Positions 1 through 11,600 of a stretch of DNA of 64,000 bases are shown piece by piece. This DNA comes from Emydura subglobosa (taxonomy: Eukaryota > Chordata > Testudines > Chelidae). The stretch's first letter is position 1. Each line of letters begins with the position of its first letter. Under the pieces are notes generated by a model. That model did no database searches and was not told the DNA's origin. It saw only the letters and a list, made by a program, of their open reading frames with translations. Position numbers and translations under genes: made by a program. The stretch covers positions 19,383,619 to 19,447,618 of the forward strand of contig ML679954.1 of NCBI GenBank assembly GCA_007922225.1, written 5' to 3'.

Positions 1-158
1 AGAATGTTAGATCCATATTGAACACTCTCTGTTTTCCCCTATATTTTCAAGATTGTAGCATGTATGGTTTCAGGTAAATTGGTATGGAATTGCTAAAGTT
101 GGGCAGGAACTGGGTAACTCTGGGAAATGTTGACATTTGGGCTTTTAACAAGTTAGAG

Positions 159-644
159 CAGAGGTTCTCAAACTGTGGGTGGGCCCCTCAGAGGCATGGA
201 ATGTAGTCAGAGGGGGCATAAGAAGATTTGGGGGTTTGGGGCGGGGGGGGAGGGGGGAAACCAAAACTTACTGTGCACATTTTACCCACAGCAATGAATA
301 ATTAGCAAAATTAATTCCTCCAGACATATGCATTTTGACAGATTTCTGGTAAGCTTGCATGACATTATACAAAGCCGTTAGCTACGAAGCAGTGTGTTCA
401 TTTAATTATAAGCATGGACCACAATCACAGTTTTGCTTTTGCTTTTATTATAATGCATCTTTGGCTCATTCATACAACAGAAAAAAAAACCCTCAAATGA
501 AAAACAAAGACAAAACTGATTCAAGTGAAGCACTGCTGCTACACATATCAGTATATGTGCTTGTGTGGCAGGAGTGGGAGGCATAAACTACTACAGACCC
601 AAAGAAAGGGGGGGGGTGCAATCAAATAAGCTTGAGAACCACAA
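159..644. mobile_element. Non-autonomous hAT element with 8-bp target duplication
   Basis: Starts cagaggttctcaaactgtgg and ends cttgagaaccacaa; the ends are imperfect inverted repeats of the hAT type sharing ggttctcaa. It is flanked by the perfect 8-bp duplication agttagag at 151-158 and 645-652. A G-rich run lies at 231-257. No transposase is encoded. Confidence 0.82.
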
Positions 645-654
645 AGTTAGAGTA

Positions 655-1015
655 AGAGAATTTAAGGCCCAAAGACACCATCAGACCATCTAGTCTGATC
701 TCTCGTATTTCACAGGCCATCAACACCACTCAGCACTCTAAACCTAGCAACCAAAATTAGACCAAAATATTAGAGCCTGCAGAAGACTAGACTATTTGTG
801 TCACAGGGAGAGAATAGGAGGGACCAATGTGCACCAATACCTGAGGCTTCTGCAATGGCAGGGAAATGACTGATATATACCTCCATAATCCTGGGAAGAG
901 ACCTACATGCACATGCCGCAGAATGAAAAACCCATCAAGATTACTGCAGATCTGACCTGGGGGAAAATTCCTTCCTAACATATATCCCAAAGTTTCTGCA
1001 TCCAACCAGGTTCTT
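655..1015. repeat. CR1-like LINE fragment
   Basis: Contains ccatctagtctgatctc near 687 and gggggaaaattccttcctaa near 960, phrases recurring in turtle and bird CR1 3' regions. Recognised from memory; old and diverged. Confidence 0.55.
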
Positions 1016-2059
1016 TTGTCTCCTCTCCTCCTCAGGTCATTTTAGTGCTAACACAGCAGCCATTGTCTTCCCAGACCCTATTCCTAGGGAAAGAATCCTC
1101 CTGTCCCCACCCCCTCCTTCCAGCGAAATTCTATCAGCTGTTCACTGCTCCAATGTGTGAGATTGGCTTTTAAACCTAGCCAAACTAGGTCAGCATCATC
1201 CTCATGTTAACAGATACTCAGCAAGCACTCAGTTATGCCACATACCTGAAACAAGTCACTCACAAATCCAGACCACTTTCAGAATGCAAAATCACCACTA
1301 ACCTCTCAGGGCATACTCCCACAGAAACTCCACTGTTAGCTGCTTGCTTTAGCAAGACTAGCCCCATATAAGATTATCTGAGAGATAAATGGGTTATTTG
1401 CTAGCATCCAATAATTTTAGACATATGACAGGAGTCAGCTAGCAATAAAAAGGTCACTAAAAATTGGGCACATTTTAAAAGTGATTGCTTTTTTAGAAGT
1501 TTGCAAGCTTTTTAATCTTGTAATTAGAGGTCTGGAGACTGGAAAACATTGAATGCTTGACCTTCAGAACTTTATTTTAAAACTTGGCCAGTGGATTGAA
1601 TGTGTCTGAAGCATGGCCACTTGAAGTTCAACTTTGCCCAATGATTCAGGAAGCAGAAAAAGTATGGTCTCCCTGCAGCTTCTATTTTGAGCTGCACCTA
1701 GGTCTTCCTTATAACTTAAAAGAGGGGGTTTTGGACCTTGTCAATAAGACTATGGAAAACATTGGTTTCAGAAAGCCAGCCCTCAACCGAATGATTCTGA
1801 AGAAGAACATTTCTCCAGCCACAAGTTTTCCATCCTCCAAAGAGGCTCTCCATGCAGTTTTTTGTTTATTTCTTTTAATGCTTCCTGGGCTGTTCCTTGG
1901 ATTTCTGTTTCAGAAAGATGTGGGTAGGAGGAGTCAGGAAAGACACATTAAAAGGCGATGCTGTAGGAGCGATGTACCCATGTTCATTTCTGGTTCAACA
2001 GGAAGAGTTGACAATAACTCCCGGGAAGGGACTAATTGCAGATAAGGATTCTGAAATTT

Positions 2060-2220
2060 GTGTGTCTGTACACACAACACTCCCTGTACATTATCCTTAT
2101 TTTACAGATAGGGAACTGAAGAACATAAGTGATTTGCCTAGGGTATCTGTGATGGAATGAGAACTGAAACTTGGGTGTCTCATAGTTCAAGGTAGTCCTC
2201 TAATCACTGGACCATCTTTC
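2060..2220. repeat. MIR-like CORE-SINE
   Basis: Contains ttatccttattttacagata, a following gggaactgaag, and tctaatcactggaccatc, matching the reverse of the MIR consensus in order and spacing. Confidence 0.65.
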
Positions 2221-2409
2221 CTCTCATATATGCCATCTCTGCAGGCTGACTTGCACACTAACAGTTGGTCCTCATTGGTAAACGGACATTCAAAACATTC
2301 AGCCTTTTTGAGTAGCTGCATGTTAAATCGCTGCCTTCTCGTTTATAAGATTACAGCTGTGTAAAAACAGTACATTTGAAATAGTAAAACAAAAAAAAAT
2401 CCAAGAGCT

Positions 2410-2625
2410 TCAAAGCAGTTCAGTATTTTATTGTACAATTGCTTTAGGCATTAGTACAAAGCAGAGTATAAAAACTGTACACAATACAAAATATTCTAAA
2501 ATTGGCATTTTATTTTATAAGTTTGCGTCTTTAAGAAATCATTTTTGACACTAATTTGTTTTCCCTCTCAAAAGCATTTAAATCATTTTGAATACACACA
2601 CATTTTCAAAGACAGTATTTTCATT
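2410..2625 (-). terminator. ASPM: ASPM 3' untranslated region with poly(A) signals
   Basis: Two AATAAA signals on the minus strand follow the stop codon, at 2508-2513 and 2427-2432. The short 3' end is a prediction from these signals; the exact cleavage site is not visible. Confidence 0.6.
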
Positions 2626-5600
2626 TTAGTGGTAGGCAATACCAAGCGTATCCATCACCATTCGAATAGCTTGCAGAGGATCTACAATTTCTTGCATGTT
2701 ATCTTTCCTTAAAACCCAGTCTGGTTTAATTCTGCAGAAAAAGAATAGCTTGAAATTAGATAAATATATTTTCACAGGAAAAAAGCAGAATAATTTTAAA
2801 ATTCTTACCTTGAAACTACTTTTGTTCGTACAGGAGTTACTGGAACAAAGAAACTCCCACTCATGGATGTGTGCGTCTTGTGTTTGGAAAGAGTTCTTTC
2901 AGCATCCATTTTGTGTTTACGAGCTGTAAGTTTATATAAACTATGAATGCAAGAAACAGCTCTAGATTTGCTTCGGATCTCCTAAGAAATGCAAATTTCA
3001 CACAATCAGTAATCAAAAGGCAATTTAATAGTAAGTTAATAGATAATGAAAAACTCCTCAATTTGCTCAATGCAGTCTAAATTTTCATAGACTATGCAGC
3101 ACCTGTCTCTCTCAATGAACACACACTGAAATGTATTTGAAAGCAATAGATTTTTAATTTCAGTTGGCATTTCAACATCCTGATGGCATTAGACGTTTGG
3201 ACAGTGACAGTGGAAGATCCACAAGTAGCTTTATAATTGGTTTAATTGGAAATATCTATCTCCAGAAAGTAATTTTATGCCTTGAATGCAGTTTAGTCTA
3301 ATGATGGTTCTGCAGATACAGCAAATATTAACTAATTCATTTATAGCTGCACCAGTGATGATGCGAAATTAGACAAGGCCTCAGGTGACCAGCAATATTA
3401 CCACTGAGTAACGTAGATCTGCTCTTAAGAGGTTTAAAATGACATGGCGGATAAATAGCTGGTGGCTATTTATATTATGGAGCCTTACCTACACTAACGC
3501 TTCCAGTGTTGCTGCCACCAATAGAGCTGCACTGATAGAATTCGTTTTAGAAATATAGCTAGTGTACATACAGTTTATTTCTCTGCCATGAGCCAGGAAA
3601 CAATGGTGCATGACAACATTATTCAGCCAGTCGAATTTGAGAACAATGAGAAGTCTTACTAGATTGGAATGGAGATCAAGGACAAAGACAATATTTACAG
3701 TGTCATCAAGAAAAAGAAAGTACAACTGGGTTATCAGAAAGAACTGTATGAGAGTTCTGGGTAATTGTCAATGTTTCTAAATATAAAAAGGGTGGAAAGA
3801 CCCTGTTACGCAACTCAAAGATTATGCACCAAGCTCAAGATGAACTACACACCATAATACATTATTATAGCAACAGGTACTATTACAGGTGTGATGATAC
3901 TGCTACAAATAGATGCAAATAATTCAACAGGAAGCCTGAATAATTTATAAGCGACCAGCTAGAAGAAGCTGTAAGAAACCACTAAAAATGAAGTACTAAA
4001 ACTTACAGAAGCTCTCTTTGAATCCTTTAAAAGAATGGCCAATAAACAGCATGTTTTTGTGAAAATGCTTCCACCTTTCTCTGAAGTTTTATCACCAGCT
4101 TTTTCTCTGTACATCTGCAGTAGGTCCAGTAATGTATCTACAGAATTTTCCACTTCATAAACTGCTTGAGTAGTTCTTTCATACTTAAAAGGAAGACAAA
4201 AAAGCTGATGAAAACAGATCTCAAATAAACCCCTTTCAAGTTATATGATGATACAGACTATTCTCATTCTGGCCAACTGGATGATATTATTATGATATGG
4301 GCATTAAATTACATTAAATTACAGTGCCAAGTTGCCCTACAATAAGTTTTTCTAAGAAGCTGGGACAGTGGAGGTACATATTGTGCTCTCAGATTACTTA
4401 GCAAGCTACAATGCAGCTCCTTTCAAACTTTTCAGCAATGTATACTTTTTTCTTTTTAAGAATGCAAGCCTACAAAAATATTAAAAAATAAGTTTGACTG
4501 ATTAAAATATACTAAGTTTTGTAATGAAATGGATGTTTTCTCTCTGAAATAGATAATTATTCACTTAGGAAAATTTACTAGATTTGAATGCTAAACATTT
4601 TACTCATTTCAGTGCATTACAGATGAATGACGTTTGATAAATCTATACAAGTTTGTATTGTACAGCCAACACTCAAGTCAGTATGTCTAAAGTTTGCTGG
4701 CTTTGCAAACATTTCCATCCAAACTAGATCTGTAAATAGAACTAATCCATCTCCAACCCAAAGTTGTATTGAGCTAGCTTTAAATAATATTTTTTATAGA
4801 ACTGTTTATCACATCTATAGGATGAAAAAGTGAAAATTTGAAAAAGCATCCTATGCCAGTGTGTTTTCTGTAATATTTTAATTCCAAATCATGCCTACAA
4901 ATTCAGTATGCAATATCTTTCCAGTGATGATTTTCTTTTCTATACAAAACTGCTTAGCAATTCCATAATGTAAAAAGAGTGGTACTTTTTCAACCATGCA
5001 CCCTCTGCCACCATTAAGATTTTTGTTTGAATATGTTAAATTCATTAAAAGCTATTATTAAAATTACAAGACTCCTTTATAGGATGTAATAATTGTTTAC
5101 ATTAAGAAAAATAATTGGATTATCTAGTTCAAAATAATTTGTAATAATCTGATTTAAAGATTTTTTTTGTTGTGTGTGCAAAACAAGCAGTTATTACATT
5201 GGATAAATTCATGCTAATCTCTCAGGATAAACATATGCAAATTAGAAAACCCATGACTTATAAAACTTCAAAAGCAAAATGCTGAAATACCTTTGAAACA
5301 TTAAGCAGGACTTGAACTGAATATTTGATAACATCCATACAAGGGATACTACGATTGCAACTCCGGATCAGAATAAAAATTGTGAAGATTGCTCTGCTCT
5401 GGGCCATATTTTCACAACAGAGTGGAGACAGCCTGGTAACAACCTCTAAAATAGAAGGGTTCATTTGTAAATGCTAATCAACTTATTTTCAAACTGTACA
5501 TTTTTTCTGAGGCTTGGCAAACACATTAGAACAGAAATAAAATCAATTTCAAGTAGTGTTTTTAAAACTAGGATTTTGAACATTCTGGCAAAACATCCAC

Positions 5601-8600
5601 TGTATGTGATACTGCATATCAGGTGAAATTAAAAATAAGTAGGACTCACTCCATAAAGGAAGTAGTACTACTGGGTATGTGGAGGCCAGGAATACCTTCA
5701 TTTCTATAGTCCCATGTAGTTCTTTAAGACCGCTTGTAATCAGTGCCATATTCTATTCAGAAAGAAATGGCTTTGCATACTGTTGTATCCTCTAACTCCT
5801 TCACTTTTCCCAATTGTACAGCAAGCTTGAATATCAGATGCTCCCCTTTCTTGGAAATTTGGGAGCCCACTGTTGTCTTAGGAGTGCCCAATTTTTAATT
5901 CTAAAAAGGATCTACTAACCTAGATGTTTTAATGCTGCAAGAATGTAAGAAAGATGTTTGTATTTTAGAAGATAATCAATGGCAACTGCAGTTCTGTTAC
6001 ACAGTTTGTTTTCTTCTTTACTCTCTTTATTAGCCATTTCCAAGCTGTGTCGTAAAGCTTTAGTTTTTGCTGTGTCATTATTCTTCCTCCAAGAATGTCC
6101 TCTCCACAATGCCTGAGAGAAAACATAGCAGAAATATTTCATAAATGAGGAAAAGACATACAAATAAGAGTGGCTATAGGATAGAATTTTCATTAGAATC
6201 TCAAATCAAACTTACATGAGTTTAATAAAATTTTTTACTCAAAATACTTCAGTTGTAGAATTCAAAGTTGTAAGTCTATGATCAAATTTAGTATTTAGTC
6301 CTCTGAATACTAGATTCCCAGTTCAAAAATACATCAATCAGAAACAATATATTTTACTATTACTTAATGGCTTGTTGGTATTTAGTTTTCCAATCTAGTA
6401 TTCATCTAAAAAAATTAATCTGTACCCCTAAAGAAACTCCTTTGATTGGTGATAAACACAGAAGCAGACTTTTCCAAAATCTTTAAAATAGCAGACACGT
6501 GCAAGCTGGAGTTCTTATTATGAGAATTCACATACCTGAAATTTAATGATACCATTCTTCAGTTGTCTTCTGTGTTTGTAGAGGAGGAACTTTCGTACAG
6601 CTCTTTGGATTATGGTTGCAGCCTCATTTCTCTGTTTCAGCCACCTTCGAACCATTCGCTGTATTTTAATGATTTTCTGATGCTCTTTTAGACTTTTTTT
6701 TTGCTGTAGTCTTGCTCGAAACCACCTCTGTTTAAGATAGATGGGCGTTAAAAAAAGACAAATTAAGCTTGCTTTCTTTTCCTGACACCACTGTGCAAGC
6801 ATGCATGCACATGCTTCTTGTAACTTCAAAGACTGATAGAGTAAAGATTAAAATCTGAATTTATCCTGGATTTAACTGATGCAAAATCAGGACTTTAACA
6901 CAATGCTAGCAAGGGTGCGACTTCAATGGGGCTGGGAGCACCTGAAGAAACCCTTGGTGAGGGGGAGGAATGCTACTGGACTGTGATGGTAGTAATAGGG
7001 CTGCATGATTAGCTCTCACTTGGAACAGCTGGATGGGGAGAGGTTGCTAGTTTGCAACATAGCCAAGTAGCCATTTTAGAATCCCTGTTTTAGCCCCAAC
7101 CTTAATCTAGTTACAGGGTATCCTTCAAATGCTGGGGGCTAAGTTGATCACCAGTTTTAGAGTCTAGAAAGGATTTTTCTTATATAGTAAATTTGCCTGT
7201 TTTGCCATATGGATTTTACCACCTTCCATTCAGCATCCCAAGTCTTGTTTTATGGGGGTTAAATTACAATTGTCACAATTTAGGGAGGTCCCAATGTAGT
7301 TGGTTGGGTTAGAACAGGGGTAGTCAGATCCAAACTGCCAGATGTTTTTGAATGGACTGTGAAATCTTTTTATTTACTTATCATCATCATTATTATTTTT
7401 GTATTTTCTCTGGAGTCTGGACCTTGACAAAAAAGACTGTTACTTATGTTGTAACTTGTTCTTCGAGATGTGTTGCTCATATCCATTCCATAGTAAGTAA
7501 GTGTGTGCGTGCTCCGTGTGTCCGTTTTTCCCCTTAGCAGGTCCAGTAGGGCCAATTCCGGCAACCCCTACAGCCCCGCACACATGCCGTGGTATATGAG
7601 GAACTGGCAGCCCTACGCCCCCTCAGTTCCTTCTTGCCATCAACTCCAACAGTGGGAACGAGGGGCGGGTCATGAAACTGACATGAGCAACACATCTCAA
7701 AAAACAACAGTTACAATGTAAGTAACAGTCTTTTCTTCTTCAATTGCTTGCTCATATCCATTCCATAGTAGGTGATTTGTAAGCAGTACCTTGGAGGCAG
7801 GTTCAGAGTTCATAGATTAGTTGACTGCAACACCGCCCTACCGAATCTGGCATCACCCCAGCCTGTTGCACAATGGCACAGTGGGACGTAATGGTATGAA
7901 TCGACGACCATGTAGCAGCTTTGCATATGTCCTGCATATGCACCCGCGCCAAAAATGCTGCAGAAGACGCCTATACTCTGGTGGAGTGAGCGCCGGAAGA
8001 ACCACCTTTGCCTGCTTGTAGCAGAAGTGTATGCAGGCGGTTATCCAGGAGGAGATTAATTGTGACGAGACAGGTAAGCCTTTAATCCTTTCAGCCACCG
8101 CAGTGAACAACTGTGTGGACTTACAAAATGGCTTTGTCCTCTCCAAGTAGAAAGCCAGGGCTCTGCGTACATCCAGTGTATACCATTTCTTTTTCTCTTT
8201 GGAAGCATGTGGCTTCGGGAAAAACACAGTCAGGAAAATGTCCTGGCTGGTGTGGAATTGTGATACCACCTTGGGCAGAAAGGCCGGGTAAGGCCTCAGC
8301 TGGACCTTATCCTTATAAAAAATTGTATAGGGCGGCCCCAAGGTGAGTGCCCTGATTTCAGACATCCTCCTAGCTGATGTGATAGCTACTAAGGCGGCTA
8401 CCATCCATGACAATAGCAGAAGTGGGCACGTTGCAATGGGCTCAAATGGCGCCCCAGTGAGCCTAGAGAGGACCAAATACACGTTCTAGGGTGGTATGGG
8501 ATCCCATACCATGAAACAAAACTGATCTCCTGTGAATGAAGCGATGGAAGGCTGAGATGGCAGCCAGATGCACCTTTAGCGAAGCAGTAGTTAGACCCTG

Positions 8601-11600
8601 AAGCTTGAGGTTCAACAGGTAGTCTAGAACCACCTGGATCGACGCCTGGTGGGACCTAACTTGCCGCTCTACTGCCCAGCAAGTAAACCTCTTCCACTTA
8701 GTCAAATACGATGCCCTCGTGGAGGGCTTTCTGCTACTCATCAGCACAGTCTGCACCTGAGATGAGCAAGCTTGTTCTTCCAAACTCAGCCATTCAGCCT
8801 CCACACTGTCAGGAGGAGGGACTCCAGGTCTGGGTGCAGAAGGCACCCCTGGTCCTGGAAGAGTAGGTCGTGCCACCACAGTAGCTCCAGGGGAGGGGCG
8901 ATCGACAGCTCCAGGAACGTCGTGAACCAGTGCTGCCTAGGCTATGCGGGTGCAATAAGAATGACCCTCGCCTTGTCTTTCTTGGTCTTTAATAGGACCT
9001 TGTGTATTAACGGAATGGGAGAGATGGCATACAGCAGCCCGCTCGACCAGGGAATGAGGAAGGCATCTGACATGGCCCCCTCATCCCGTCCCTCAAAGGA
9101 GCAAAACTGGCTGCACTTCTTGTTGACCATGGAGGCGAAAAGATCCACTTTAGGAAAATCCCACCTCTGAAAGATCATGTGAGCGACTGATGGGTGGAGA
9201 GACCAATTGTGAGAAGGTACAAAGGACCAGCTGAGCTGTTCCGCTGTGGTGTTCTTGATACCAAGGAGGTGAGAGGCCACCAGATGAAAATCGTGGCCTA
9301 TCGCCAGATTCCAGAGACCTAATGACTCCAGAGAGAGGGCTGGGGAAAGAGCCCCGCCCTGTCTGTTGATATAACCTACCTTTGATTAACCAGTCGTCCA
9401 GATATGGGTAGATCTGTACCTCTCGACGTCTGAGATACGCAGCCACCACTGCCATGCACTTTGTGAATATCCTCGGGGCTGACGATAGTCCAAATGGGAG
9501 TGCTGTAAACTGGTAGTGTGAAACCCCCACCACAAACCTGAGAAACCTTCTATAACCTGGAAAGATCGATGTGAAAATGTGTGTCCTTCAAATCGAGGGT
9601 TGCATGCCAGTGTCCTGGATCCAGGAAGGGGATAATAGAGGCCAGGGAAACCATGCAGAATTTTTGCTTTCTGATGTACCTGTTTAGGCCCCGCAGATCC
9701 AGGATAGGTCTGAGTCTTCGGAAATATCGGAAGTAGAAAACCAAGGTTACTTACCAGTAACTGATGTTCTTAGAGATGTGTTGCTCATGTCCATTCCACT
9801 ATAGGTGAGTGCATGCCACCGTGCACAGTTCCCGGAACTTTTTTCCACTTAGCAGATCCCGTAGGGCTGGCTCTGTTGCCATGCCTGGAGTCCCGCGCGC
9901 ATGCTGCGGTATATGAGGCACTGCCGGCCCTATGCTCCCTCAGTCCCTTCTTTCTGCCAACTCCGGTAGTGGGGACGGGGGGAAGGTTGTGGAATGGACA
10001 TGAGCAACACATCTCGAAGAACATCAGTTATTGGTAAGTAAATTTGTTTTCTTCGAGTGATTGCTCATGTTCATTCCACTATAAGTAATTAACAAGCCAT
10101 ACCTTTGGTGGTGGGCCAGAGTTACCGGTGAGCTGCCCTCAATACGGCTGTGCCAATCCCAGCATCTTCTCTTGCCTGCTGGACCATGGCGTAGTGGGCC
10201 GCAAAGATATGCGCTGACGACCAGGTGGCAGCTTTGCAGATGTCCTGCAGGGGCACTCTCTCTAGGAAGGATGTAGACACGGCTTGAGCTCTGGTAGAGA
10301 GAGCTGTGATGGTATCCAGAAGCGACACCTTCGCCTGCTTGTAGCAGAGCTTGATGTAAGATGTGATCCAAGAGGCGATGCACAGGTTGGAGACCGGTGA
10401 GCCTTTCATCCGGTCCGCCACTACGACGAACCGCTATGTCGATTTTCGGAACAGTTTTGTCCTTTCGATGTAGTAGGCCAGGGCTCATCTCACGTCCAGC
10501 GTATGCCATCTCCTCCCCTCCCCTCCTCAGAACTGTGCGGTTTGGGAAAGAACACAGGGAGAAAAATATCTTGGTTACAATGAAATTGGGAAACCACCTT
10601 GGGCAGGAAGGCTGGATGCAGCCTCAACTGCACCTTATCCTTATAAAATACTGTATAAGGGGGCTCCGAGGTCAAGGCCCTAATCTCAGAGACCTCCTAG
10701 CTGAGGTAATAGCCACCAGGAAGACTACCTTCCATGAAAGCATGAGCAGAGGGCATGAAGTCATGGGTTCAAAGGGGGGCCCCTGTGAGTCTCGAGAGGA
10801 CCAGGTTGAGATCTTAGGGAGGCACCGGGCCACGGATCTGAAGATAAAGCCTCTCCACCCCCTTGAGGAACCTGACTGACATGGGATGGGAGACCAGGGA
10901 TCTCCCCTCTAGCGGATGATGGAAGGCTGAAATGGCTGCCAGATGAACCCTCATGGAGGCCAGCGCCAGACCCTGGAGCTTTAGCTGGAGCAGGTACTCC
11001 AGGATCACCTGACTTGGCAGAATACCCCAGGACTCCGCCCAACAAGTAAACTGCCCCCACTTTGCCCAATACACGACCTGTGTTGAAGGTTTCCTGCTGC
11101 CCAGCAGGACTTGTTGGAGGGAGGGAGAGCCTGCTCAGCGCAGGTCCGTCAGCCACAGAGCCTCCAGGCCATGAGGTGCAGGGAGTCCAGGTCCGGGTGC
11201 TACAGGCAACCATGGTCCTGGGAGAGAAGGTTGTGCCATCTCGGGAGCTCCAGGAGTGGGGCAATCGAAAGTTCCAGCAGCATGCTGAACCAATGCGGTC
11301 TCGGCCAGGCTGGAACAATGAGTATGACATACGCCCTGTCCCTCTTGATTTTAAACACAACCTTAGGCAGCAGCGGAATGTATGGAAACGCGTACATGAG
11401 GGCTCCCGTCCAGTCAATGAGGAACGCGTCGGATATCAATCCAGTTTCGAGACCCTGGAGCAAACAGAACCTCGGGCACTTCCCCAACTGGACCTATTCG
11501 CGTCAGCCTGGAACGGGAACACCCCACTTCTGGAAAATCGTAGTCATGACCTTCGGGAGCAACGACCAGTCATGGTGGGATAGAAACGAACTGCTGAGGC

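Larger units (their letters stand above)
1..2409. other. Intergenic region downstream of ASPM
   Basis: Holds a hAT element (159-644), a CR1-like fragment (655-1015) and a MIR-like SINE (2060-2220), all listed. A 153-codon open frame at 1584-2045 on the plus strand has no recognisable similarity. Confidence 0.65.

Noticed and set aside
1584..2045. Plus-strand open frame of 153 codons downstream of ASPM
   Set aside because: No recognisable domain, no clear splice or promoter context, and it runs close to a SINE; most likely chance.
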